Of a DNA stretch of 64,000 bases, positions 1 to 13,400 are shown piece by piece. Numbering within the stretch: the first letter of the stretch is position 1; the number at the start of each line of letters is the position of its first letter. The notes beneath the pieces are model-generated. The model saw nothing but the letters and a program-made list of their open reading frames with translations, was not told the DNA's origin and ran no database searches. The DNA comes from Anastatus disparis (lineage: Eukaryota; Arthropoda; Insecta; Hymenoptera; Eupelmidae), in NCBI GenBank assembly GCA_017163975.1, contig JAFFSR010000244.1, positions 9,983,501-10,047,500 of the forward strand. Reading direction: 5' to 3'. A program made the position numbers and the translations under genes.

Positions 1-2680
1 ACTTTGCAAATTGTCAAGCTGTAGTGAATGAATATAGATAATTGACTCAAGCAATTACGAGAGAGAAAATAGATATTTCTTTGTAAAATCATTTTAGATA
101 ATATGCAAAATGTATAAAAATTAAGCAAATAAATCTATGTAATTTTTAATTGAAAAAAAAGTTTATGATTGATTTCTAAACAAAAAGCTCCATTGTAATT
201 ACGTCATATAATAATCTTAAATTTTTTTAAATATAAAATACAATTAAACATTCGAAATTTAATTCCATAAGTCATTTACAATGTTAATTCAAAAAAATCT
301 TTTGAATAAACCAATTAAACCTTCGAAGAGAGAGAGAGAGACAGTGAACGAAGAGAAAAATGAAATAGCGATTCTTGAGCCTCTCTGTTCATGAGTTGCA
401 ATAAAACCGCACGATTTAACACCGTTTGCCAAGTTAATCCCCACGTGGGTGTTTTAATTTAAAAACAAGCGAATCGACCGCTGGAATTGCACTCGTTCAA
501 CAAAAAACGATACGAAAGAAATTTCTCATTAACTCTTTCCTACATCTATATATAATAATACGACCGCTGTAGTCTGATTTTTCCAACCCCCATGAGAATT
601 TTCGTAAGGTCGCAAAATTGAGTTTATTTTTTGTTCTTACTTTTTTTATATTTCGTATATAATGTAGAACTTTTCTCAATCAATAAAAAGATGTAAAGTT
701 TCGAAGATGCAAAAGTTCATGAACTCAGTTGTTTTTATTTTATTTTTTTTTAAATTTCATCCCACGAGAAAAGCTATCGTATTTTAATAATTTCAATAGA
801 GATTCAATCAAGTTCATTTTATCTCTTACTTTTTGTTTAAATGTTTTTCTGCTAAATAATGTCTAGTTTCATTTAATTTTATATTATTTAATTTTATTAT
901 TTTCAATATAGATATGCACATTTAATAATTTGAATAATCTAATATATAAATTACGTTAGTTATTAAATTCAAGCATGAAAATGCTGATTGATGCATAACA
1001 TTTACTTTATTTGTTTTAAATCAGCTTTTTATTGTTTACTAACTGATTCTATCATAGATACTTATAACATGACTTTTCTTTATTTTTCAAACGATTGAGC
1101 GAAAGAAATTCAGTTGTAACTTATCACGCATCTTTAAATTTGATTCTGTAAGAAATGAGGCCTAGAATTGACTCACAACCCAAAACTTTGAAAACAAACT
1201 TTATTCCACAATTTTATTTTATGAAATTCAGTTATGATTCAAATCATTCGTAATCAAATTTTAAGAGTTTATTTATGTCTTCATTTTTTGTGATATCTGA
1301 AATTTAACTTTCTTGTGCAATGTATTATAAAAGTAAAATTTTTAAAGATTGTTAATTATTTATAAAAAATAATAACAAATATAAATATTTTATATCATCA
1401 AATATTAACCATCAATTTATTCTAATTAATTGTTCACACGAAGTTCAACATTAATTAATTTGTCAAAAAATTGAACGCGTTAAATTACAACATTTTAGTT
1501 TATCGTTTCATTAGTTTTTAGACGAAAGTTTCGAAACTTTCTAAATTAATTATTGTATGATTGTTGATCACTTTTGAGATTGCTTTTTAATTATAAACAT
1601 TTTACATATATATATTTTAAATTTTTATTTATAGTTTTATTAATAAATACTTTTTTATTTATTATGAGCACATGCAACTTATTTATTCATATTTAATAAT
1701 AGATTAGTTTCTACATAGTCATTGAAGGTGCAATAGAAAATATTGATGGCACAATAATTTTTTTTCTATGACTGAACTAAAAGTTCCGGAATTAAAATTT
1801 TATAATTTCGGCCAATTGATTAAAGAGTAATGGTATATGAAATCATGTGAGAAAAATAATCATCTCATAGCTTGTGTTTATTATCGAACTAAGGATTGAT
1901 CAATACTTTTGATCTTAAAGTTCGATGTATTGTATGACAAATGTATCTTTCACATAAATCATCAGAAATATTAAGTGGTATATTAATTTTTCGAAGTATA
2001 ACGTTTCTATAAAATATCAAACAAAGTATCGCCATTACAATTCGTAATATCAGTAAGAAAATAGTTCTATAAAACTTCTGGATCGTACTAATGAAGATCA
2101 ACAACAAATATCTACGTAAATCTATACTATTATTGTGCTGAAGTAATTGAAAACCTTACTTTTTAGTTTATTTATCTTTCAATCAATTTGTTGTCATAAT
2201 AAAAAGAATACTTGCGATGGAGACCAATTTAATGTTTTTTAAATGTTCATTTTGAAATTATTACAAAATAGTAAAAATTAAAAAAAATTTTTAATAATTA
2301 CAATTTCGGGGTGATTATACGTTAAATGTTAAAAGTTTGTTTTATTTGATGATAAAAAATCATTTTCTTTTCTTAAACTTTTACTTTGATGCCTTGATCG
2401 CATGTTGAATGTTCTAGATTAGCTTTATTATGATATCAAATTGATCTTTATCATTGGAAACGACAATCAAAAAATTATCTCAAAAATTAATGTTATTATA
2501 ACTGATGAAAACCCTCATTAACTCCACCTTTATTAAATATCTATAAAAGATTAGTGGGATTTATATTTCAAATATTTTATAGAAATATCATATACTTGGC
2601 TAGCAGATGTTCATGAAGTCACCTGTTAAAAATTTCCATTACCAAGTAATAAAATCATACTGCAACTTCAAAATTCGTTT
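1..2680. other. Gene-free AT-rich stretch
   Basis: I see no coding exon here. Short open frames near 500-680 and 1890-2110 have AT-driven composition and no splice or homology support. A slightly GC-richer patch at about 325-500 carries a GA-dinucleotide run (about 327-341) and the E-box-like CACGTGGG near 442; it could be regulatory, but nothing proves it. Confidence 0.6.
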
Positions 2681-2685
2681 TTAGA

Positions 2686-2888
2686 GATCGTCAATGGCTC
2701 AGTCAGTAGAGTGATGGATTCATAATCTCGGGAACCCGAGTTCGAATCTCGCTCTCGGCCGATTGATACAAGCACCAGTGTACGTTACATGTGCTTTGTT
2801 CATAAACACACTTACGAGCTCCGTCGCTGATTAGCATTACAAATAGCATAAATATAGCGACGTTAAAGAAGATGAAAGAAAAAAAAAT
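2686..2888 (+). repeat. tRNA-derived SINE, copy 1
   Basis: The head resembles a tRNA gene: an A-box-like TGGCTCAGTCAGTAGAG followed by a B-box-like GAGTTCGAATC. The body holds the family hallmark CATGTGCTTTGTTCA and the block TTAGCATTACAAATAGCATA, and it ends in GCGACGTTAAAG plus an A-rich tail. The same layout recurs near 10.1, 24.2, 27.2, 30.4 and 59.7 kb, which shows an interspersed family rather than a functional tRNA. Confidence 0.85.
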
Positions 2889-4320
2889 ACCGTACTAAAA
2901 CAGTCCGTGTCGTTAATTATTATATTCTCTTTTAACGATATGATTTATAATGATAAATATTAATAAATACAGAATTATAAATACTTTAATGATTTTTTAT
3001 TGTTCAACAATAACTAAGACAGGTACAATTAAATTCAAAATTTTTAAACTTTTTAGACGGGAAAATTTAAATATTAACTTTAGCATAAATAACTTTAGAA
3101 AAATCGTGAATCTAATTTTTTTTCTTAATTTAACTATCCAATTAAATTTAAATGTAATTCAATGGAAATGTTATCACTTGATCAAAGGATATACATTTAA
3201 AATTTACACTTACTAAAAAAAATTTCAAAACGATCTATTGTTAATCTTATCTCAAAGAAATCAAAGACTAGGGAAAAAAGTATACAACGTCTCGAAACAA
3301 AAAAGTTCACGACACAAAAAACTATAGAAAAAAAGGCCATGATGACTCCCTAAGCTAAAATACTATCGTAACAAAAGTAGCCGATAAGTCGACTTTTGTG
3401 TCAAGTTTACTGGCATAAAAAAGGGGAAAAAACGAAAAACCTTAATCTGAGTCAACTAAGTGTCACGGGACAAAGCTACCTTGAAAAAATTTTTTTTTGA
3501 AAGCGTGCGTGTATGTATATATACATTATAGAGAAAAAAGGGAGTAGCTAACTTATGTTACAAAAAAGTGCTCTGTATTACGGAAAGAAAGGTAAAGAGA
3601 GCGAGAAAGTAAAATAGAGCGAGAGAATAAAGAGAAAGATAGGAATTCATTCTATCAGAATCAAAGTAACCCTCTCAACAAGTTTCAAATATAATAAAAA
3701 AAAATAGAAAAAAATGACCTTTTGTTGAAACTTAGCTAATCTGGTTACCTTTCATTCAGCACATATGTATTTTATAACATATCATATTATAAAAGAATAT
3801 TTTTTCAAAGTTTAAAAAATATATTAAAAAGAGAGTCTATTATGATATTCTTATATAAATTTTAAAAATAGAATTTCATTAATTTTTATTTGATTTCCAT
3901 TCTGCGTAGTAGTTTTTATTAGTAGTTTATTATTTAAGGTTTAATAATTTATGCATATTCATTTAACCTATTAATACATTATTATTAATTTTATAAATGA
4001 TAATTATGTTAAATTAATCTTGTTTGATATTTCATATATATAATCATATTATATCATTTCATTACATTTATCCATTAAGCTGATACAGAATATTTTTATT
4101 ACCAAAGTATGAATTTCATCACCTCAGTTATAAAGAAAGGAAATGAGATAATTTTTTTGATTATCAATATCAATACGTGTTAATTTTTGCGGAATAATTC
4201 TAAATTAATAAAAGAAATAATCTTTTGTTTTACAATCGAATATTGTAATTATTGTTACAAGCATTTTTATTTTTAAACATATCAAAAGATTTACAGGATA
4301 TTATAAAATTATCGACCAGC
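2889..4320. other. Gene-free AT-rich stretch
   Basis: No supported gene. A purine-rich patch at about 3590-3645 consists of GAGAGA/GAAAGA-type simple sequence. The open frame at 2950-3216 is Asn/Ile/Phe/Lys-rich AT noise without flanking splice or homology support. Confidence 0.55.
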
Positions 4321-4790
4321 CTTAACGCATCATTAAATAAAGCCAAAATTCTAAGAAATACGCATCCTTTTCTTTTTTTATCCGAATCATAATTTTCAAA
4401 TAATTGGTTGTTCAAAATTTGCAAACTTAATTAATCCGATTATAGCTTTAATAAGAGCGCTGGAGTGACTGAAAGCATAGAACATGAGGTCGTATTACTG
4501 AGTATTAAAAGCATCATTAGATAAAATCCAAAATTCTGAGTAATACGCAAATTTGTGTAATTAAAGTACAGCTTTCACAAAAGTGAAAAAATAACTGTAA
4601 GTACAAGACATGAGGTTGTATTACTGAGGCATTAAAAAACATCATTACAGATAAAGTCCAGAATTTTAGAAATCTGTATATTTTTCATTTTACTTATCTG
4701 AATAATCGATTGTTGAAAATTTAACCAACTACAGCATAGCTTTAGCAAAAGTTACGGGATGATTATATGCATGTATTGCACAGGCATTCT
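4321..4790. repeat. Three diverged tandem repeat units
   Basis: Three successive segments start at about 4321, 4503 and 4631. Each opens with a version of GCATCATTA, then ATAAA, CC and AATTCT/AATTTT. The first two end with nearly the same GACATGAGGT-CGTATTACTGAG-type block (about 4485-4502 and 4609-4628). Unit lengths differ (about 180, 128 and 160 bp), so this is an old, decayed tandem array and not a young satellite. Confidence 0.6.
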
Positions 4791-5022
4791 CAAAGTTTAC
4801 GAAGAACCCAGTTGATTATTATTATTAAAAAAAAAAAATGAAAATGTCGAAAACTAATTTTTGCACGCATGAGTCAACTTTATTAAAATGCAAGTAAACA
4901 ATATTAACCCTTTCGGTCCCATAAGGACATTGGTATCCACGAACTTTGATTAGTTTTTTAATAGGCAAAATACAAGATCCCTATGAGTTTGGAAAATTAA
5001 AATATTTAATTTGATGTTTTAT

Positions 5023-5412
5023 TAAGAGCAGGTCGTATATCTCTGTTCTTTTCTAATCAAAGAACTAATTTTTTTGCAACAACTAATAACTGTAGAAAAA
5101 AATAAAGAGATAGCCCCATCTTGTATCATAAAAAGAAATATTTTCTTTGATGAGGAAAAATTATTTTTATCAATTCGTTTTGAAGAAAACCTTGAAAAAC
5201 TTAAAAAATAGAGATTAGGGTAGACAATTCAGTTTTTCGAAGTTTTTTCAAAAACGAAGCGATAAAAATAATATTTCCTCATAAAAGAAAATATATTACT
5301 TTTTATTATACGAGATGGGGCTTTCTTCTTATTTTTTGCTACAATTATTAGGTTTTGCAGAAAAATGAATTTTTTGGTTAAAAAAGGATAGAGATATACG
5401 ACCTGCTTTTAA
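5023..5412. mobile_element. Long foldback / MITE-like inverted repeat
   Basis: The left arm (about 5023-5200) and the right arm (about 5232-5412) are near reverse complements. Both begin AGCAGGTCGTATATCTCT when read from outside inwards, and both contain AGCCCCATCT and a TTATTTTTATC block. I estimate roughly 80% identity by eye over about 175 bp with a short central loop. No coding sequence lies inside. This is the structure of a foldback element or a non-autonomous DNA transposon; target duplications are not obvious. Confidence 0.75.
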
Positions 5413-6416
5413 AATAGATTGTGCTTATCACATTTATCAGAAAAAAAAATTTCTGTAAAATATAAAGCTCAAGAATACTGAAATTTATACACGTTTGAAA
5501 AACGTCTGTCTTTTTAATTTAAAATGAAAACACATCTTATAAATAATATTCTTTTTGTCTATCATAAAATTAAAATATTCTATTATATTAGTATAGATTT
5601 TTAAATTCAATCTATATTTTAGTATGAACAGTCACAAAGAAATTGAACGTTTAAAGTTTTTGATGAAAAATTCATAACAATAACTTAAGTATTCAAAGGG
5701 TAGCTTTTATATATTTATTTATACTTAATTTTAATGATCCAATGTTACATATATAAGAAAATGCTATATCGCACGCTGATGGCATTGTTATCATGTACGT
5801 CGATGATACGTGATCTCTGACACGGAATAAAATGAACCGGCAAAAAATTCCCGAAAACGCCCGTACGTGAAGAACTCTTTCTCCGCGAAAATTTTATTTT
5901 TATAAGACATTTCTATTGTAACTATTGCATACGGGCATCTTTAAAAATACAAACTGTTAGAATAAAATATTTCATTTTTTTTTTGTAATATTTCTTGAAA
6001 AATAAAGCAAATATTTAAAAAATTTAATACAAATGTATATTAATTCCTAATACGAATTAAGATATTAATAAGGAAAAAAATATCAGTTGTTACAACAGAC
6101 TTCAAACTGAAGACGAAGTTATAAGTTCCAATAAAATTAGACTTAAATTGCTCTGTAAATGATTTAGTAAATTAAATCATTCATCACGCTATTATCATAA
6201 TATTATAATTATGGTTTTACTATTAAATTCTACTGTTACGACAGAGAAATTTTTTTATAAAATTTACAATAAAAAATCCTGCATAAAAATTACCGAAATG
6301 TATCTTAACGGTCAGATATGCTATTCGGACGTCTGCTGTATTCTCTAAGTACAGCTGCTTCATTGTTCTCTTAAAACGACAGCGTTACCAAATTTGACAC
6401 GGTAGGCCACTTCCTT
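5413..6416. other. Gene-free stretch with a GC-richer patch
   Basis: No coding exon is supported. At about 5766-5890 the sequence is clearly less AT-rich than its surroundings (it contains GTACGTCGATGATACGTG and CCCGTACGTGAAG), which could be a regulatory element or an old insertion. The rest is AT-rich without visible structure. Confidence 0.45.
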
Positions 6417-6550
6417 ATAAAAAAACATACCCGACTTTGGTGTTATTTCAAGCACTGAACGAATTTTCTGTGTTAATGGAAGTGTTATAGTAGTCAAAAA
6501 TAGGGTCCTGTATACAAAGTAACACCGAAGTTGGATGTTCTTTTTTTAGG
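6417..6550. mobile_element. Short inverted-repeat element
   Basis: A left arm of about 32 bp at 6417-6449 (AAAAAACATACCCGACTTTG...) pairs with a right arm at about 6517-6550 (AACACCGAAGTTGGATGTTC...), leaving about 65 bp between them. It looks like a small decayed MITE. Just downstream, AGAGGCG occurs twice about 20 bp apart (about 6576 and 6597). Confidence 0.5.
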
Positions 6551-7413
6551 ATTTAATTTCTTTTTTCATATATCAGAGGCGTTTTTCATGTACCAGAGGC
6601 GCCAAACTAAGACAAATTTTGTACTGTTTAGGACATCGGTGCTACACCATGAAAATTATAGTTTCATGATTTTTTTCATATTTGTATAAAATTTAGTAAA
6701 TAGTAAAAATTATAAAATGATACATTATAAACTAATAGATGAATTTTACTAAAAATAATGATTTTAGTTACTTTAATTTTTATAGGAAAATTATTCTTCG
6801 TGAACGGAATATTGGCTGTCGTATTTCAAATTCGAATTAAAAATGAAAAAGATTTTAATTAGCAATACTTTATTTATTTTTATCAGTTCATATTAGTTGA
6901 AACAAATTTTGAAAACTTATATATCAATAAACATTAAATACGCCTATTTATCGGTTATAATCACTCAAGCTAAAAATTTATTGTGACTAATAAATTCATT
7001 ATAAGATCACGGTTAAAAACATTTGTGTGATCTGTTAACTTTTTGGTCTGTTAAATCAACATACACAAGTATATTAATTTAAAATGTATATTACATTTTT
7101 CACGGATAATTTGTCTATTAAAGTAACAGACATTTTTGTCTGTAAACAGTTTTTAAAGGACGTGTCTGTTAATATTTCTAACCATGATCTATATGAGATT
7201 TAAGTGAGTTCTTAAATTTCATATAACATTTTATATAAACTTCCTATGATATTTTTATGCGGATAAACTTCGAGTCCCTCTACAGAAAAATATTAACTCT
7301 GATAAGCTAATCAACTTTATCCTTATAAAAAAGAAAAAAAATATTCTTTTTTTTTATTTTTTATCATTCTTTAAAAAAAATTTAAAAATGCAGGAAAAGA
7401 AAATATGACTTTA

Positions 7414-10400
7414 TTATCCTACCTTATCCACCGCATTAGTATTAACATTATTTTCGTTAGCCTCATCTCCTGCACCAAGTAAAGCTGCTGAATTTCCTCT
7501 CGTTGCTCTCCACTCACTTTTTACATGATACGATGGTTCTGGACTAGATGAATGATCACGTTGATGACTATTATCGGTGCCTAAGTCTTCTATAGTTGGA
7601 ATTTCCTAAAGGTATTAGTTTTATGGATTAGAAGTTAATATTCGTGTAATTTTCATAAAATTAAGGAAACTCATAAAAATTATATAAATTTATTTTATAG
7701 TAAAAAATGTTTATTTAAAAAATGCGTATGAGTTACATAACAAACTTATTTAATTAAGTAATAATAATAATTAAAAAAAAATAACGATAAAATATAAATT
7801 ATCAACTGATAATAATATAATTAAAAAAGGACGCTTGAAAAAAAAAAATTCAATGAGTAAATTTAAATAATGCGATACACAAGAATCAATGCAATCGAAC
7901 TGAGCAGCGCGAAGACGGAACAAGAGCACAAGTAACTTGGTATATAAGGCAAATATAAAGGAAGAAAGACGTAGTCATAGAAACCTGACACAGTAAGCTT
8001 CGCGCGAAAAGGCTGCTGCTACTGAGAAATGTCGCTAAAAGCATACTCGTATCTCGATACAATGAAATACATTGAAGTGACAACTAAGATCTTGAAGAAA
8101 ACCAGATTCAATAAGCAATCGACTTTCGTGTTACTCCAGCGCACAATTACTAATACAGTTACAATACTTGTGCGTGCACTATATATCTAAACAAGATAAG
8201 TAATAAGAAACGTAGATATTAATAAGAGTTACATGAAAATTGAAAATTCGTGGAATGCTATATGAAGATCGAATAGCTGATAAATATAACGATTGATCAT
8301 TAAAAGTAATCAAAGCACTGAGTAATTAACACTTACACAAGAATAATTTGAGAAAATATTATTAACGAGCATGGATAAATAAAGAAATGCAATTACCAAA
8401 CAGTATGAGAAGCTGCAAACATCATCGATGTTCATTAGATAATCAAGCTAATGAAGTAATTTATGAGATTTTGGTTCAAAACAAACGTTTATCTTTTAAT
8501 TATCAGAAAATTTTTTGAAGTTTAATTTATTTAAGCTAAATTAATTTAATTATCTCCCCGGTGGAAATTGAAACGTTTTTTTTTACCATTTTATGACCAG
8601 AAGAAATGGAAACGCTTTTTTTAACATTTTATGGCCATTTCTTTAGCATTATTATTACTAATAACCTTAAATTTTTATATACACCATTTTTTATGTTCAC
8701 ATTTTTACCAGGGCTTTGCATTATAAAATTAAAAAAAAACATTTAATTATCAACATTTATGTTTATTCTAAGGGCCTGACCAAATCCTGATTTTTTCACT
8801 TATTTTTGCAATTGTAATCAATTTTTTTTTATATTCCCTTTTATTTGTACACCTCAATTTGTTTCAAATTTCCGTATTTTTATTGAATATAAGTATTAAT
8901 AACAGTCTCTTACATTTTCCATCTACATTTTGTACATATTTGTGAGCATGCTACTTGAAGATTTTACTGGTATTAAAATTGCAGAATAAAAGCTGTTACA
9001 GACCAAAAAGATGTTTATGCTGGATAAATTGATTATTAGCAAAAAAGTGATTTTTATACTTTGATAAATTAACTTTTTATCCGAAGTAAGTCTAAAAAAA
9101 GTTAGAAGACGATATCACATTAAAAATGTCAAATGTGAAGCCGAGATCTCTAAAGCTTATCTTTTATTTTTGAATATAAGGCTTACTTTAATTTAACGGT
9201 TTCTGTCAATCAGTAAAGCAAACTTACAAGAGATCATCCTTCAGTTAGCCACAAGCATTAGAGTGTCGAGCGCACAAATTACTCACTTATCCATGAGGAT
9301 TTCTGCATAAATTAAATTTCTCATGGTAAAGTGATTTTACGTCTAACGTAGTTTCATGAATCCTTATAGGAATCACTAAATATCGAATTTTCCGATGCAT
9401 TATTCTAAAAAAGATTTTTGAACTAAAATTCCCTACAGATATTTCTATTATTAGATTTATTTAAGGATTACATTCAGTATGAAATGTAAATTTAATGTAA
9501 AAAGCCGAGAAAAATATACCATATGAGTATAAGAAAATTTTAATAAAATGAGATTATAATGTTATAAATTTATATAACGAATAGAATGAAATAATAATGT
9601 TGAAACAGTGAAAAATATATTTATAATTTTAATTAATTTTCGTTATTTAATTCAAACTTTTGAATTAATGGTTGGGACGTTTTTACAAACTGTGAAGTAA
9701 AAATTTTTATTAAAAACTTTAACACTGTGAAACTTGATTGATGATGTATACGATTATTATTTGTCATTTTGTTAATTAATGTATAATTGAAATTTTTTTA
9801 ATTAACTGTGGGACCTCTCTTTACAAGCTGTCAAGTACAAAATTTCATGCTAAACTTTAACATAGTGAACCTTAATCCATGGTGTATATAATTTTCATTT
9901 GACATTTCATTAATTAATAACCATAAAAAAGTTTAACAGAAAGATAATATTTTCAAAATTTCATTCTTTATAATGTTTTATCGGTATATTGATATCTTAA
10001 ATTACGATAATACGATTGTTGTAACAATATATATATATTGTTATTTAAACTGAACAAAATCCTTTCCGATCTTTTAGTACGCGAATTAGTAAATAGATAT
10101 TCAAGTAAAAGTCATTTTGAGGTCTCATTAGCTCAATCGGCAGAGCGTTGGATTCATCATCTCGAGGACTTAAGTTCGAATGCCGCTCTTGGCGGCCGCT
10201 TGATGCAAGCATCACTGGATACAATATATATGCTTTGTTCACAAACATACTGAAACGATCTCCGCTGCTAATTAGCATCATAATGATAGCATAAATACAG
10301 TGTCGTTAAATAAAATAGAAAAAGTCATTTGAAAAAGTATGTTTTTATATACAATAATGATTGAATTTTATGATTTCAAGTAGTAACAAAAATCAAGATT

Positions 10401-13400
10401 TCGTCAGACGTTTAGCACAAATAACGAAATAATTGAAATTTATAATGATTTTTCCAATACATACTTAATTAATTTAGTTTTGTGTATTTTCATAAATTTT
10501 TGATAATTATAAAGTAAAAACTGTTTTACACCAAGATTTTACAAATTATTTCGTGGGAATCCTTTAAAAAACAGAGTATTTAGTTTTAAAATCATTATAA
10601 ATTGAAATTAAGACAAAAGATTAAATTGTTCTTTATATAATAATAAAATATTTTTAGAAGGTTAATTGAACGTGATTTAAAATTTATAACCATATAGTAT
10701 GAATTCATTGTATCATCAAAATATTTTTCTTTTTATTCAAATAAAATTTTTAATTTTCTATGCTTTTAAATACATTAATGGTTTCAGTGAGTTTAATGAG
10801 ATGTCGGTGAACTTAAGTAAAATAAATTAAACAAGAAGTAAATTTAATTTTTAAAATGTACGGATATTTTAAAATATCACAAAGGGCATATAGAATCTTT
10901 AAAACTTTACTAAAAATATACTTATATCAATAAGATTTTTTTTAAATTTCGATTTGAAAAAATTCCCTATCTTAGGGTACCAGAAAACCCTCAGTGTGCT
11001 TTAAGAATTAAATACATTTTTTTGTAAAGCTTATTTAATTAAAATTCTGCGCAAACACAAAGAAAGCATAACATTATAATTGATTTAAAATGCTTTTTAC
11101 GGATTAGAAAGATATAAAGCTGGTTCATTTTAAGTAAATTTTAGAAAAAGCAGAAATTACAATAATCTTTAGAGTGGTTTTAAGAAACTTAGAATCACTG
11201 TCAATATAAAAAAAATTAAATTTGATGTAAATGGATGGATGATTACAAATTTGATATTATATTTAATTTTAAGAGAAGCGGCAACAAATACTAAATAAAT
11301 ACCAATTTTATTATGGACAAAATTTTCTTTAATACGAGTATTAAATGTAATGAAAAAGAATAAAATATTTCAACAAAATTCAAACGATAAATTTACAATG
11401 ATGTCAAATCCTATATTCTCAATATGAAACTAAACTTTAAGGTAAGAGATGCGACTTTACAATCCGGATAAAACCCTTTATCCGCATGAACTTATAAGAT
11501 ATTATTATGTCGGACTATCATAAATTTGGGTCGATACAGTGTACTTCATCTCTAAGATACTTTTTGAGATTTCCAGAGAAATTGGATCGATGATTATAAT
11601 CTAAATCAAAAAGCTCGATTTATTTTTGAAGATAATATTAAATAAAAATTGAAATTTATTGTAAATGTATTGAAAAAACGGAAAGACATGTAATTATAAT
11701 TTTTTTTATTAAAATAAAATTATTATAAATGAAATTATTATAAATAAAATTATTATCTGTGATATGTTTAATTTTTCATCGTCATCAATCTTATTAAATT
11801 GAAAAAAATTATTTAAATAAACATCGTTACTTTAATTAATGTTTATTGTTACATTAAAAAATAGGTTTATAATTAAAGTCGAGGTAAAATAGCTGAAGCT
11901 AAAAGCACTTAATCGTCCACTATTTTCAGAAGTTAAAACAAAAACGAAACTAGAAGAAAAAGACTATCGATAAAAAGGATAACAGTTATTTACAGTGCAA
12001 CTTTTCACCCGTCCGAGAGTATCTGACCTCGTATATACAGTCAAGAAAAAAATGTGAATGTCTTGAATTTCGTGCCCTACTTTCATTTGTACTTATCTCA
12101 ACAATATGATTCAAAGCGATTCTTTATATCCCCCTTTTATAACTTTAATTTCTTTTTTAGGCATGAGACATAAAGTTTTAATTATATTAACTTTTTTTGA
12201 AAATTTATTATTTACTTATTTATTCCAAAGTAAATTATTGGTATTATTTTCCTTGGTCAGCAATTTTTTCTATTAAATTTAATCTTTTTACCAACAAGTT
12301 CTTTTTGTCATTTGTATGAATAAACATCTGTTGTTTTCATTTTTTTGTAATCAATAATTTATAAATGAATTTTTAACATTATGTTTATGTAATCTTTATA
12401 ATTTAGTCAATTGTATTATGTCGTTGGTTTTATGAACATGTTTTAAAGAACACATACAAAAATTTATTGGTATGAAATAATATTTACAGTAAAATATTGT
12501 ATATTATGTAAAAATTATTTATTATTTGTTTAGTTCTTTGAAGAGGAGAGTAAAGTAATATTTTTGAAATGTTTTCAAATATAGCATTGGTTTGTGGAAA
12601 ATCAGATTGAATTTTTTCAATGATTCTGAGAATATTTGAATTTCTGTATAAAGAAAACCAGGGTATTTCTTAGAACAATCAAAACATTGTTATTTTATTA
12701 ATAAATATTAAAATTGATAAAAAGTTATTTTTCTCTGCCTTTTTTTATTTCTTGACTCTTTGTGATCAATAGATTCTACATGGAAAAAATCGATTTTGAT
12801 ACGTGAAATAGAGTCTTAAAACAATTAATTAACGAATCTTTTTTATCTCCGTCGTTTCACTCGGACAGCAAACTCGGTTTGTGCGAGGAACTCTGCACAC
12901 GCAAATCACTTCGCCACAAGTGTAAGAGAAATTGACACAATGTATATGCAAATCCTCATGTAAATTTGAGCTTTATGTCTGCTTCTAGGAATAATAGCGT
13001 GTAATACTACGCGCAATCTCGACTCGCACAAGAATGACCTCCTTTGCGCATTTGTTGCACAATGTATGATTGCTTTATTAAGTCTACAAAATTCGATTTT
13101 TCGTACTTTTTAGATGTATGCAATAGTCTGATTCTCACCTTTTAACTAATTTTTTCTTTGCATTTGCGGTGTGCTAAGTAACTACTTTTCGCATCATTAA
13201 TACAAACTATAGAATTAGACACTTTCTATTGAAAATAAAAGAATTGATTAGTCAAAATAAAGAATCAGATACTTATATACATCAAACATGCATAAAAAGG
13301 TCAAATTTTGCTTACACGTGTAAAAAAAGTAGCGTAAACAAATCATGCATCATAATTTATTTTGCACACTTGATGCATAATATTCATTATGAATAATTAA

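Noticed and set aside
10038..10281. Overlapping open frames on both strands
   Set aside because: They lie across SINE copy 2 and its flank; the tRNA-like head gives GC-richer sequence that stays open by chance.
12850..13060. Less AT-rich patch with a minus-strand open frame of about 68 codons, considered as an exon
   Set aside because: No convincing splice sites in the phase needed by the flanking exons, and no recognisable protein motif.
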